Below, one piece after another: positions 51,944-60,448 of a stretch of 64,000 nt of DNA (position 1 is the stretch's first letter; every line of letters starts with the position of its first letter). The DNA is from Rhodococcus sp. HNM0569. GTDB taxonomy: Bacteria; Actinomycetota; Actinomycetes; Mycobacteriales; Mycobacteriaceae. Location of the stretch: the NCBI RefSeq assembly GCF_012726205.1, contig NZ_JAASAE010000017.1, forward strand, positions 1 through 64,000, in the 5' to 3' direction. A program made the translations under genes and the position numbers. The notes under the pieces were generated by a model, which was not told where the DNA came from, did no database searches, and saw only the letters and a program-made list of their open reading frames with translations.

Positions 51944-52521
51944 GGAGACTCGACCTCGTCGTCGGCCCCAACGGCGCCGGCAAGTCCACCTTCGTCGCGC
52001 AGCGCCTCGCTCCACTGCTCCCCGGAAGCAGCTTCGTGAACGCGGACGACCTTGCCCGGCAACGGTGGCCACGCTCCCCGGAGGAGCACTCGTACGAGGC
52101 TGCTCGGATCGCCGCGACCATCCGTGACGCGCTCCTCGAGCGAGGGGAGTCGTTCATCGCCGAGACCGTGTTCTCGCATCCGTCGAAGCTCGAATTCGTC
52201 GACCGAGCGCGGCGCGCGGACTATGTGGTCGTGCTCCACGTCCTGCTGGTACCGGTCGAGTTGTCGGTCGCTCGCGTCGCCGAACGAGCCGTCGAGGGTG
52301 GCCACCGGGTGCCCGAGGACAAGATCCGCGCGCGCTTCGACAGGCTTTGGCCGCTCGTCGCGCAGGCTGTCGCGCGGGCCGACCACGCGACCGTCTACGA
52401 CAACACGGCTGCCGACGTCACGCGCATCGTGGCGCGCTTCGCCGGCGGCGAGCAGGTGGGTGACGCGAACTGGCCCTCATGGACTCCGGTGTCGCTGATC
52501 GGGCAAGTGGAACAAAACTGA
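51940..52521 (+). CDS. Zeta-toxin-family P-loop kinase
   Basis: A 193-aa zeta-toxin-like protein. The Walker A motif GPNGAGKST is at residues 9-17, followed by NADDLA, RDALLERGESFIAETVFSHPSK and a C-terminal basic RARFDRLWPL helix, the usual order in the family. Zeta toxins phosphorylate UDP-N-acetylglucosamine and block cell-wall synthesis. Translation starts at a GTG overlapping the antitoxin stop. The pair looks intact. A non-toxic P-loop kinase of the same superfamily is possible. Confidence 0.88.
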   Translation: MRRLDLVVGPNGAGKSTFVAQRLAPLLPGSSFVNADDLARQRWPRSPEEHSYEAARIAATIRDALLERGESFIAETVFSHPSKLEFVDRARRADYVVVLHVLLVPVELSVARVAERAVEGGHRVPEDKIRARFDRLWPLVAQAVARADHATVYDNTAADVTRIVARFAGGEQVGDANWPSWTPVSLIGQVEQN

Positions 52522-52951
52522 CTGACCTCAAAACGTCACAGTGACGAAATGACCGAGAGTGGCCGGAGGTGGGGAAGCGGTCGCCGGAGTCGTCGATTCG
52601 GGACAAGCGAGCGAAAGCCCGGATCCCGCGGCGGTCTCGCTCTTCGGCTCGCTCATTCGGTGGCGTGAATAATATGCGCGACGCGTCATGCGCGCGGTAC
52701 GTGCCGTGCACACGACGACAGCCGCGGAGCCGTCGGAATCCCAGGTCGGCGAAACGGCCGAAAATCGGTCTACGGGTACACCCATGGACCACTTCCGGCC
52801 CATATCCGCCCAGGTGGAAAAAGCGCCGATAATCTACATTATGTCAACTAACACGAGGAAAGGACCTCGGGAGCGGCTCTGCCGGCCACCCCCGCCGGGC
52901 TCCCCACGCGGCGCTGTCGACGCCCCCTGTCGCTCTCGTCCACCGCTCGGC
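52522..52951. other. Gene-free region between convergent toxin and epoxide hydrolase genes
   Basis: 430 bp with no supported gene. It holds a short palindrome CGTCAC-A-GTGACG at 52534-52546 and a patchy AT-rich stretch near 52835-52855. A weak GC-rich stem (GGGAGC 52869-52874 with GCTCCC 52899-52904) may help end the hydrolase transcript. The open frames here look like chance frames. Confidence 0.5.
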
Positions 52952-54124
52952 TCACCGGTCGGCGGCAAGCACGGCCGTCAGTCCTTGCCGCAGATCGTCG
53001 ACGAAGAACTCCGGCATCTCCATCGCCGGGAAATGTCCCCCGGCATCGGGTGTGCTCCAGCGAACGATCCGCCGGTACCGTTCCTGCGCCCACGGACGCG
53101 GGCACTTCTCGACGTCGTGCGGGTACATCGTGAGTGCTGCGGGAACGTCGACCCGCAGTTCGGGATCGAGCGAGTTGTGGCTCTCGTAGTAGATGCGGGC
53201 CGCCGACGCCCCGGTCTGCGTGAGCCAGTACAGCGTGACGTCGTCGAGAATCCGGTCGCGGGACATCGTGTCGAACGGGCTGTCCCCCGTGTCCGACCAT
53301 TCGGCGAACTTGTCGAGGATCCATGCGAGCAGCCCGACCGGCGAATCGACGAGTGAGTAGCCGATGGTCTGCGGGCGCGTCGCCTGCTGTTTCGCGTACG
53401 CCGCGCGGTGAGCCCAGAAGTCGCGTGTCTCGCCGACCCATTCGCGCTCGATCGGCGTGAGGCCGTCCGTGGTCGACCCGGGCGCTGCCTCGGCGAACGT
53501 CGTGTGGATGCCGATCACGTGTGCCGGGAAGCGGCCACCGAGGACGGTGGCGATATTGCCTCCCCAATCGCCGCCGTGCGCGAGGAATCGACCGTATCCG
53601 AGCCGGCTCATGAGTTCGACCCATGCCGCGGCGATCTTCTCGGTGCCCCACCCGGTGGCGGCCGGCTTGTCGCTGTACCCGAAGCCCGGGAGCGACGGCA
53701 CGACGACGTGGAAGGCGGGCGCCTCCGTCTCCGCCGGATCTGCCAACTCGTCCACGATGTCGACGAAGCGGACGATGCTGTCCGGCCAGCCGTGCGTCAT
53801 GATCAGCGGCGTCGCATCGGCGCGTGTGGATCGTCGGTGCAGGAAGTGGATTCCCAGTCCGTCGATGGTTGTGCGGAACTGGCCGATCCGGTCGAGCCGT
53901 TCCTCGAAAGGCCGCCAGTCGTAGTCCGTGCGCCAGTACTCGACGATCTCGACGAGGTCGGCCAGCGGGACACCCTGCTCCCAGCGCGCCCGGCCGGACG
54001 CGTCGGAACGAACCGTCTCGGCCTCGGGCAACCGTGCCGTAGCCAGACGCGCACGCAGTTCGTCGAGTTCGGCGTCCGGTACGCGGTGTTCGAAGGGATG
54101 CACAGCACTGATCGGGTGGGACAC
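52952..54124 (-). CDS. Epoxide hydrolase (alpha/beta fold, EHN-type N-terminus)
   Basis: A 390-aa epoxide hydrolase that opens epoxides to diols through an ester intermediate. The N-terminal segment PFEHRVPDAELDELRARL is the EHN domain of microsomal-type enzymes. The oxyanion motif HGWP is at 111-114, the nucleophile Asp186 is in GGDWGG, and the catalytic base is probably His364 in GGHFPA. GTG at 54124 is chosen because GGAGGT lies just upstream; the longer frame would overlap the regulator stop. It lies 41 bp after the TetR gene on the same strand, so the regulator may control it. The substrate is unknown. Confidence 0.92.
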   Translation of the reverse strand: MSHPISAVHPFEHRVPDAELDELRARLATARLPEAETVRSDASGRARWEQGVPLADLVEIVEYWRTDYDWRPFEERLDRIGQFRTTIDGLGIHFLHRRSTRADATPLIMTHGWPDSIVRFVDIVDELADPAETEAPAFHVVVPSLPGFGYSDKPAATGWGTEKIAAAWVELMSRLGYGRFLAHGGDWGGNIATVLGGRFPAHVIGIHTTFAEAAPGSTTDGLTPIEREWVGETRDFWAHRAAYAKQQATRPQTIGYSLVDSPVGLLAWILDKFAEWSDTGDSPFDTMSRDRILDDVTLYWLTQTGASAARIYYESHNSLDPELRVDVPAALTMYPHDVEKCPRPWAQERYRRIVRWSTPDAGGHFPAMEMPEFFVDDLRQGLTAVLAADR

Positions 54125-54165
54125 GAGACCTCCTGTCGGCGGCGATCCCCGACGTCGAGACGGCA

Positions 54166-54801
54166 TCACGCGGGCGGAACGCCCAGCATCGCACAGACGA
54201 TCCGTTCGATCTCACCTTCGAATGCACGAAGGTCCGGGGCGTCGCCGTGATCGCGCGCGCGTTCCCATGCGGCGTAGGAGCCGATGACGAAGCGCACCAT
54301 GAGCCCGACGCGGCGGCGTCCGTGCTCGGTGGGCAACGGCAGCGCTGCCGCGATGCGGTTGAGCAACGACGCGAGAACGTCGAGCGAGTCGTCCGACGGG
54401 TAGTAGTCCGCGCTCACCGATTCCGGTGTGGGTACGGCGAGGACGTCGAGTGGCGCGGTGGCGAGCCATTGTTCGTTGAATCGTGCCCAGTAGCTCGGAT
54501 CGTGGGTGCCGACCTGGGTGGTGAGCGGGTGCACGTACGCGTGGACGAGTCGTTCGAGTTCCGGGCGTTCGTCGTCGGAGGCGACGAGCGCGGCGCGTTC
54601 GACGTTGATACGTGGTGCGTGCCGAGACCAGATCTGGTCGAGCAGCCCGTGCCACGACCCGAAGTGGTACGCGATGGCCGAATTATTCCGCTGCCCGGCG
54701 TCTTTGAGCACCTCGCGTGCCGACACGCCGTGGATGCCGCGGCGTGCGATGAGCTTCTCGGCCGAGTCCAGGAGAGCGAGACGGCCATTTGACAGAGGCA
54801 T
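54166..54801 (-). CDS. TetR-family transcriptional regulator
   Basis: A 211-aa TetR-type repressor. The N-terminal helix-turn-helix spans about residues 8-50 (LLDSAEKLIARRGIHGVSAREV...AYHFGSWHGLL); the rest is a helical ligand-binding domain with aromatic residues. A -10-like TAATGT (54814-54809 on the - strand) lies 7 bases before the ATG, so the transcript is probably leaderless. It is divergent from the lipase gene and upstream of the epoxide hydrolase, either of which could be its target. Confidence 0.9.
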   Translation of the reverse strand: MPLSNGRLALLDSAEKLIARRGIHGVSAREVLKDAGQRNNSAIAYHFGSWHGLLDQIWSRHAPRINVERAALVASDDERPELERLVHAYVHPLTTQVGTHDPSYWARFNEQWLATAPLDVLAVPTPESVSADYYPSDDSLDVLASLLNRIAAALPLPTEHGRRRVGLMVRFVIGSYAAWERARDHGDAPDLRAFEGEIERIVCAMLGVPPA

Positions 54802-54863
54802 GGATCACACATTACTGAGAACCTCGTCTCGATTCTTAATGCATTCGTCTTAACGGAGGTTTC
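54802..54863. promoter_or_regulatory. Divergent promoter region, TetR gene and lipase
   Basis: 62 bp, AT-richer than the flanks. It contains the -10 of the regulator on the - strand, the palindromic core AATGCATT, and the ribosome site ACGGAGG of the lipase gene. A TetR operator is likely here, but I could not define it. Confidence 0.5.
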
Positions 54864-56039
54864 ATGCGCCACTTCCCCACCCGCGCCGCGGTCACCGCGG
54901 TCGCCGCGACGACCTTGTTGACGCTGACGGCCTGTGCCGATACCGCCGACTCCCCCGACGAGCTCGCCGCAGGCAGCCTCGTGACCGATCGGCCACTCAC
55001 CTCGGCGGCGGCGTTGCCGAGTGCGGCTCGTTCGGAACTCGTCACGTACCTGTCCGAGGGCGCCGACGGACGGCCCGTCCTCGTGTCCGGCACGGTCGCG
55101 ATCCCGGCAGGCGACGCACCGGAGGGCGGCTGGCCCGTCGTGAGCTGGGCGCACGGCACGACGGGCGTCGGCGACCCGTGCGCACCGTCGGCGGACACCA
55201 CCGGCGGGCCGGCGCACAGCTACGTCTCGCGCACGTCGGCGATGCTCGACCGGTGGGTCGCCGACGGCTATGCCGTCGTGCAGACCGACTACGAGGGGCT
55301 GGGTACGCCCGGCGAGCATCCGTACATGAACGGCGACAGCGCGTCGAACAGTGTGGTCGACATCGTGCGCGCGGCCCGCGCACTCGATCCGTCGATCGGC
55401 ACCCACTGGATCGCGATGGGCCACAGTCAAGGCGGTCACGCCGCGCTGTTCACCGCGGCACGCGGCGCCGCCCGTGCACCGGAGCTCGACCTCGAGGCAG
55501 TGGTGTCCTTCGCGCCGGGTTCGCGCACGAGCGATACCGCGGAGTACTTCCGGACCGGTGGACCCGGGATCGAGCAGGCGTTGAGTTTCCTGCCGGTGCT
55601 GTTGTTGGGTGCGGAAGCAGCGAAGCCGGAGTTGTCCGCCGACGCGATGCTCACCGACACGTCACGGCCGCTGCTGACCGCGGCGCGCACCGGATGCATG
55701 GACGACGTCCGCGCCGCAGCAGCGTCGGTCCCGCTCGATCAGGTGTTCGCGCCGGACGCGGATCTGACCGGCCTGCGTGACTACTACGCGACCCAGGAAC
55801 TCGAGGGGCTCACCCCGACGGTGCCGACTCTCGTCGTGCAGGGGACGGACGACGCACTCGTCTCGCGTGCGGTGACCGACACGGTGACGGAAGCGTTGTG
55901 CGGCAACGGCGCCGACCTGACCTATCGGGTCTACGACGGCGCCGACCATCGTGCGGTGCTCGAGGAGTCGCTCGACGACGTGCGCGCGTTCGTGACGACG
56001 GCCCGCGACGGTGGCGACGCAGGCAGTACGTGCGCCTGA
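54864..56039 (+). CDS. Secreted lipoprotein lipase (secretory LIP family)
   Basis: A 391-aa exported esterase/lipase. The signal peptide ends in the lipobox LTAC with the lipidated Cys at 24, so the mature enzyme should be anchored to the outer face of the membrane. The alpha/beta-hydrolase core has an oxyanion region SWAHGTTG (about 94-101) and the nucleophile Ser188 in GHSQGG; the likely acid is Asp329 or Asp330 (QGTDD) and the base is His362 (GADH). The length and the Cys pairs fit secretory lipases (LIP). ATG is preceded by GGAGG. It converges on the PLDc_N gene. Confidence 0.9.
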   Translation: MRHFPTRAAVTAVAATTLLTLTACADTADSPDELAAGSLVTDRPLTSAAALPSAARSELVTYLSEGADGRPVLVSGTVAIPAGDAPEGGWPVVSWAHGTTGVGDPCAPSADTTGGPAHSYVSRTSAMLDRWVADGYAVVQTDYEGLGTPGEHPYMNGDSASNSVVDIVRAARALDPSIGTHWIAMGHSQGGHAALFTAARGAARAPELDLEAVVSFAPGSRTSDTAEYFRTGGPGIEQALSFLPVLLLGAEAAKPELSADAMLTDTSRPLLTAARTGCMDDVRAAAASVPLDQVFAPDADLTGLRDYYATQELEGLTPTVPTLVVQGTDDALVSRAVTDTVTEALCGNGADLTYRVYDGADHRAVLEESLDDVRAFVTTARDGGDAGSTCA

Positions 56040-56047
56040 GTCCTGTG

Positions 56048-56079
56048 CGCCTGACGTCCGTGTGTGCGGGCGTCAGGCG
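56048..56079. terminator. Convergent hairpin terminator, lipase and PLDc_N genes
   Basis: Perfect 9-bp arms CGCCTGACG (56048-56056) and CGTCAGGCG (56071-56079) with a 14-base loop. They fill the 33-bp gap between the two stops and run into the last codons of the - strand gene. Confidence 0.7.
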
Positions 56080-56435
56080 TCGTCGGCGCGACGTTGCTGC
56101 TCGCGGTACGTGCGACGCTGCGCTTCGGCACGTTCGCGGCACCGGCGCAAGAACTCCTCGTCGGCGGCCGAGTTGGTCGCGAGCTGACGTCCGGGCCGTT
56201 CGTACTCGGGAAATGCAGTCGTCGGGGCTGGACCGCGAGTGGAGGCGCCGCCGAATCGGGCTCCCTCCGGCCGTCCGATCCCGATCCACAACAACGATCC
56301 GACGAGCGGAAGCAGCAGCACGACGAACACCCAGGCGACCTTGGGGAGATGCCGCACCGCGTAGGTGTCGGCGCACACCACGTCGATCAGGCACAGCACC
56401 CAGATCACCATCACGATCAGGCTCAGATACGGCAC
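56073..56435 (-). CDS. Small membrane protein with PLDc_N domain
   Basis: A 120-aa protein with two hydrophobic segments (about residues 3-20 and 34-52) separated by DVVCADTYAVRHLPK, then GIGRP, the pattern of the PLDc_N domain found at the start of cardiolipin synthases and in small standalone actinobacterial membrane proteins. The C-terminal tail is charged and Arg/Glu-rich. GTG at 56435 follows GAGGGGGAG and is preferred to longer frames. Function unknown; no catalytic HKD motif is present. Confidence 0.8.
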   Translation of the reverse strand: MPYLSLIVMVIWVLCLIDVVCADTYAVRHLPKVAWVFVVLLLPLVGSLLWIGIGRPEGARFGGASTRGPAPTTAFPEYERPGRQLATNSAADEEFLRRCRERAEAQRRTYREQQRRADDA

Positions 56436-56565
56436 GACTCCCCCTCGTCTCGGCACCGCGGGCACGGACCGTCACAGTTCGGACCAGATGGTATGTTCCC
56501 GACCCCCGTCCATCGTCGCCGGGGGCGGCTTCGTTTCAGCTGGTCCGCGTGTCCCGCACGGGGTC

Positions 56566-57459
56566 TCACAGGGGCTGGCGCACCACCCGTTCGACGAACC
56601 GCACCTGATGTTCGACGGCGCGGGTGTGGTGGCTCGTTCCCGGCCACACGTCGAAGTGGTCGCACGGATAGCGGTGGACGAGTGCCCGCGCGTCGAATGC
56701 GGCGCGTGCGGCGCTGTCGGGCGGCGCCGACCGGTCGAAGTCGGCGATCTGCACGAGCATCGGCACGTTGATGCGCCGGGCGTGCCGTGCGGGCCGGTAG
56801 GACGGCAGCTCGAACAACACCCCGGGGTCTACTTCGTTGCGCCACGACGGTCCCGCGATCGCCCGGTACGACTCGTCGGCGCCCGGACTGGTGAGGGCAG
56901 CGTGGGTGCCGGGCGGCCCGACGACGGGCATACGCCGTGTGCCTCGGCTCGCGGCCGACCGGACGCCGTCGAGGACACCGGATGCGAACTCCCGGGGCGA
57001 CCGCTCGCGAACCGAGTGCGCTGCCGCGGCAGGGCCACTCACGAGGGGCGTGAGCGCGACGGCAGCGGCGAGCGCGGGTGTCTCGGCGGCGAGCTCGAAG
57101 ACGTGCCCGCCGGACAGCGACACTCCCCACGCGACGAGCCGCGCCGGATCGACGCCGGGCAGTGCGCGGGCCGCGGAGAGCGCGGCGCGGTAGTCGTCGA
57201 CCTGCGCCCGCATCGACACCTTCTGCCGCGGCGCTCCCCCACTGTCGCCGAAGCCACGGAAGTCGAACGCGAGCGTGTCGATGCCGGCGCGGGCGAATGC
57301 CTCGGCGAACGGGGCGAGCCCCGAGTCCTTGGTACCCGCGAGTCCGTGCGCCATCACGACGCACGGAGCATCTGCCTCGTCCGGTGCACGGTCCGCTCGG
57401 AAGTGCCACGCGTGGATGTCGGCCGTGCCGGAGCGGAAGCGGACGGTGTCGCGGATCAT
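56566..57459 (-). CDS. Alpha/beta hydrolase (dienelactone hydrolase/esterase-like)
   Basis: A 297-aa cytoplasmic alpha/beta hydrolase. It has the oxyanion motif HGLAGTKDS, the strand DFRGFGDSGG, the nucleophile in GVSLSGGH, a probable Asp in VQIADFD and a His in the final CDHFDVW segment. Its ATG overlaps the stop of the flavin monooxygenase (ATGA), so the two are co-translated. A flavin monooxygenase with a hydrolase suggests oxidation of a ketone followed by ester cleavage, but the monooxygenase motif is not that of a classic Baeyer-Villiger enzyme. Substrate unknown. Confidence 0.87.
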   Translation of the reverse strand: MIRDTVRFRSGTADIHAWHFRADRAPDEADAPCVVMAHGLAGTKDSGLAPFAEAFARAGIDTLAFDFRGFGDSGGAPRQKVSMRAQVDDYRAALSAARALPGVDPARLVAWGVSLSGGHVFELAAETPALAAAVALTPLVSGPAAAAHSVRERSPREFASGVLDGVRSAASRGTRRMPVVGPPGTHAALTSPGADESYRAIAGPSWRNEVDPGVLFELPSYRPARHARRINVPMLVQIADFDRSAPPDSAARAAFDARALVHRYPCDHFDVWPGTSHHTRAVEHQVRFVERVVRQPL

Positions 57460-58820
57460 GCCCCCACACCCCCGCCCTGCGCTGCGCCGAGCGTGACGGG
57501 GCCCGACGCGTCGACGCGGGCGCGGCCGTCGCGCAGCTCCCGGGTGCGCAGGTCGTGCTCGTACAGGAAGTAGTCGACCTGCTGGGTGTGCCGTGGCCGG
57601 TCGTTCATGTGGCCCAGGTACTTCCGGTGATCGGCGTCGATGACGCGTTCCATCTCGTCGGGTTCGGGTGGCCGGTAATGGCCGCCCAGGTAGGCGGCGA
57701 CGAGCCGTGCCTGTGCTTCGACGAACGGGAACAGGGTGGGCGTCGCCTGGGCGAGCCCGACGAAGAGCAGGTCGTCGGTCCCGGGCGCGAAGATGCGCTT
57801 GTAGAGCCGGATCCGGTTGTCCGGTGCGGCGACGACGTCGGGAGCGAAGAACGGGAAGGTGATGTTGTAGCCGGTCGCGCACAGCAGGACGTCGAACTCG
57901 GCGGACGAGCCGTCGGCGAAGGTGACGGTGGTGCCGTCGACCGACGAGACGTCGGGTTTCGGAAGGATGTCGCCGGATCCGAGACGCAGCGGCAAGTCGC
58001 TCGACTGGGTGGGGTGCGCTTCGAAGAAGTGATGGTCGGGTGTCGGCAGCCCGTACCGTTCGGGCCGGCCGGTGGTGATCAGCGGACCGAGCCGGGCCAT
58101 GCGGCGTTGCCACGAGAACGGCAGGTGGGGTGAGGTGCGGTAGTACTTGTCGGCGGGCACGCCTGCGATGTACTTGGGCACGATCCACGCGCTCGACCGG
58201 GTCGAGAGCGTGACGGTGTTGCGCAGTGAACGTGACGACAACTCGACCGCGATGTCGGCTGCGCTGTTGCCGAGTCCGACCACCAGGATCCGTTTTCCGT
58301 GCAGGTCGAGCGGCGCGAACGGGTCGACGTACGAGTGCGAGTGCAGGACGTCGCCGGCGAAGTGCCCGGCGAACTCGGGCAGCCGCGGGTCCCAGTGGTG
58401 CCCGTTCGCGACGACGAGCGCGTCGAAGGTGCGGGCCGTGCCGTCGCGGGTGGTGAGCCGCCAGCCGCCGCCGGGCAGCGGGTCGGCTTCGTCCACGGCT
58501 GTCTCGAACTCGATGTTCCGTTTCAGGTCGAAGGCGTCGGCGTAGCCCTCCAGGTACTGCCGGATCAGGCTGTGGTGCGGGAAGTCCGGGTACTCCTCGG
58601 GCATCGGATAGTCCTTGAAGGACAGTTGGTGTTTCGACGTGTCGATGTGCAGCGACCGGTAGGCACCGCTGTGGCCACCTTTGGTGCCGAATGCCCAGTT
58701 GCCTCCGACGCCGTCGGACATCTCGTAGCAGGTGTACGGAATCCCGTAGTCGGAGAGCATCTTTGCGGTGGTGAGACCGCTGATGCCTGCGCCGATCACG
58801 GCCGTGCGAGGGTGGGACAC
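57456..58820 (-). CDS. Flavin-containing monooxygenase
   Basis: A 454-aa FAD/NADPH monooxygenase. The first Rossmann motif GAGISG (residues 10-15) binds FAD, the second GLGNSA (182-187) binds NADPH, and the linker motif FAGDVLHSHSY (154-164) is the FMO fingerprint, ending in Tyr rather than the Trp of Baeyer-Villiger enzymes. The ATGY motif CATGYN appears in the C-terminal part. GTG at 58820 follows GGAGGT. First gene of a two-gene operon with the hydrolase, divergent from an acyl-CoA synthetase. It could oxidise N, S or ketone groups; the substrate is unknown. Confidence 0.92.
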   Translation of the reverse strand: MSHPRTAVIGAGISGLTTAKMLSDYGIPYTCYEMSDGVGGNWAFGTKGGHSGAYRSLHIDTSKHQLSFKDYPMPEEYPDFPHHSLIRQYLEGYADAFDLKRNIEFETAVDEADPLPGGGWRLTTRDGTARTFDALVVANGHHWDPRLPEFAGHFAGDVLHSHSYVDPFAPLDLHGKRILVVGLGNSAADIAVELSSRSLRNTVTLSTRSSAWIVPKYIAGVPADKYYRTSPHLPFSWQRRMARLGPLITTGRPERYGLPTPDHHFFEAHPTQSSDLPLRLGSGDILPKPDVSSVDGTTVTFADGSSAEFDVLLCATGYNITFPFFAPDVVAAPDNRIRLYKRIFAPGTDDLLFVGLAQATPTLFPFVEAQARLVAAYLGGHYRPPEPDEMERVIDADHRKYLGHMNDRPRHTQQVDYFLYEHDLRTRELRDGRARVDASGPVTLGAAQGGGVGA

Positions 58821-58873
58821 CGAGAACCTCCGAGCTTCGGACACTTGTCCACTTCTGTGGTGTGTGTCACAGT
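58821..58873. promoter_or_regulatory. Divergent promoter with GGACA-CT-TGTCC palindrome
   Basis: The 53-bp gap between the monooxygenase and acyl-CoA synthetase genes contains a perfect palindrome GGACACTTGTCC at 58839-58850. On the + strand TTGTCC (58845-58850) could be the -35, followed after 17 bp by CACAGT (58868-58873) as the -10. A TetR-type repressor bound here would control both directions. Confidence 0.6.
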
Positions 58874-60448
58874 ATGCCCGTGGTCGAGACCCTCCAGCAA
58901 CTGCTCCGGGAACGCGCACACGACACCACCGTCGGGCTGCGGCACGGTGATTCGTCGTGGACCTGGCGAGAGCACGTCGCCGACGCGTCCGCCGTCGCCG
59001 CCCACCTGATCTCGCTCCTGGACCCGCAGCGGCCACCCCATGTCGGCGTGCTGCTGGGCAACTCCCCCGACATGGCCCGTTCGCTCGCCGCCGCGGCGCT
59101 CGGCGGGTACGTCCTGTGCGGGCTCAACACCACGCGGCGAGGTACCGCGCTGGCCGCCGACATCGCCCGCGCCGACTGTCAGCTCGTCGTCACCGACGAC
59201 GAGCATCGGCACCTGCTCGACGGCCTCGAACTCGGCGACGTCCCCGTGCTGGTCACCTCCGACGCGCAGTGGCAGGCGCTGTCCGGGTCCGAAGCTCCCG
59301 CACTCGCACCGCTGCGCGAGTCCGCGCCCACCGACACGTTCATGCTCATCTTCACGTCCGGCACGAGCGGCGACCCGAAAGCCGTTCAGGTCAACCACAT
59401 GACCGTCCTCGTCGCCGGCACCGTACTCACCGATCGCTTCGCGCTCGGACCCGACGACGTGTGCTACGTGTCGATGCCGCTGTTCCACTCGAATGCGGTG
59501 CTCGCCGGCTGGTGTGTCGCGCTCGCGTCGGGCGCCGCGCTCGTGCCCGCACGATTCTCTGCATCGCACTTCCTCGACGACATCCGCCGGTACGGCGCCA
59601 CCTATATGAACTACGTCGGCAAGCCCCTCGCCTACGTCCTCGCGACCCCGGAGAAGACCGACGACGCGGACAATCCGCTTCGCGTCGCATTCGGCAACGA
59701 GGCGGGTGATCTCGACATCCTCGACTTCGGGCGCCGGTTCGGGTGCACCGTGTGGGACGGCTTCGGTTCCACCGAGAATGCCGTCATCGTCACGCGCGTC
59801 GACGGCACGCCACCGGGGTCGATCGGCCAACCGTTCGACGGAGTCGCGGTGTACGACCCGGTGACCGGAGTCGAATGCCCCCGGGCGGTGTTCGACCGGA
59901 CCGGGGCACTCGTCAACCACGACGATGCGGTGGGCGAACTGGTCAACACCTACGGTGCCGGCATGTTCGCCGGCTACTACCGCAACCCTGCCGCGACCGA
60001 CGAGCGTCTGCGCGACGGCATGTACTGGAGCGGAGACCTCGCCTACCGCGACGCAGACGGGTTCGTGTACCTCGCGGGCCGCACCGGCGACTGGATGCGG
60101 GTCGACGGCGAAAACCTCACGGCGGCACCGATAGAGCGGATCCTGCTCCGCAACCACGCGGTCAGCCAGGCCGCGGTGTACGCGCTGCCCGATCCGCGGG
60201 CCGGCGACCAGGTGATGGCCGCACTGGTGCTCGTGGACGACGCGGACCTCACTCCGGAGGACTTCGCCCGTTTCCTCGGGGAGCAGCCGGACCTGTCGCC
60301 GCACGCGTGGCCGCGCTACGTGCGTCTCGCGGCCTCCTTGCCGTCGACCGCGACGAACAAGGTCCTCAAACGCGAACTCGTCGCGCAGGGCACCGCCACA
60401 TCGGATCCGTTGTGGACCCGCCGGGGCCGCAGCCGTGTCTACGCGTGA
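58874..60448 (+). CDS. Acyl-CoA synthetase (FadD17-like)
   Basis: A 524-aa ANL-superfamily ligase. It has the phosphate-binding motif FTSGTSGDPKA, a WDGFGSTENA motif, MYWSGDLAYRD and a C-terminal TNKVLKREL with the catalytic Lys. It resembles actinobacterial FadD17-type enzymes, which activate short or steroid-derived acids. The start is uncertain: ATG at 58874, GTG 12 bases earlier, or GTG at 58880, which would be leaderless behind the CACAGT -10. The 3' end overlaps the convergent VOC gene by 10 bp. It shares a divergent promoter with the monooxygenase operon, so the three genes may serve one catabolic route. Confidence 0.88.
   Translation: MPVVETLQQLLRERAHDTTVGLRHGDSSWTWREHVADASAVAAHLISLLDPQRPPHVGVLLGNSPDMARSLAAAALGGYVLCGLNTTRRGTALAADIARADCQLVVTDDEHRHLLDGLELGDVPVLVTSDAQWQALSGSEAPALAPLRESAPTDTFMLIFTSGTSGDPKAVQVNHMTVLVAGTVLTDRFALGPDDVCYVSMPLFHSNAVLAGWCVALASGAALVPARFSASHFLDDIRRYGATYMNYVGKPLAYVLATPEKTDDADNPLRVAFGNEAGDLDILDFGRRFGCTVWDGFGSTENAVIVTRVDGTPPGSIGQPFDGVAVYDPVTGVECPRAVFDRTGALVNHDDAVGELVNTYGAGMFAGYYRNPAATDERLRDGMYWSGDLAYRDADGFVYLAGRTGDWMRVDGENLTAAPIERILLRNHAVSQAAVYALPDPRAGDQVMAALVLVDDADLTPEDFARFLGEQPDLSPHAWPRYVRLAASLPSTATNKVLKRELVAQGTATSDPLWTRRGRSRVYA

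Noticed and set aside
52534-52546. Palindrome CGTCAC-A-GTGACG after the toxin gene as a terminator
   Set aside because: Arms of 6 bp with a 1-base centre cannot form a useful hairpin. It could be a protein-binding site, but no promoter lies next to it.
52688-53356. 222-aa + strand open frame over the 3' end of the epoxide hydrolase
   Set aside because: It is antisense to a well-supported gene, and its sequence is typical of shadow translation.
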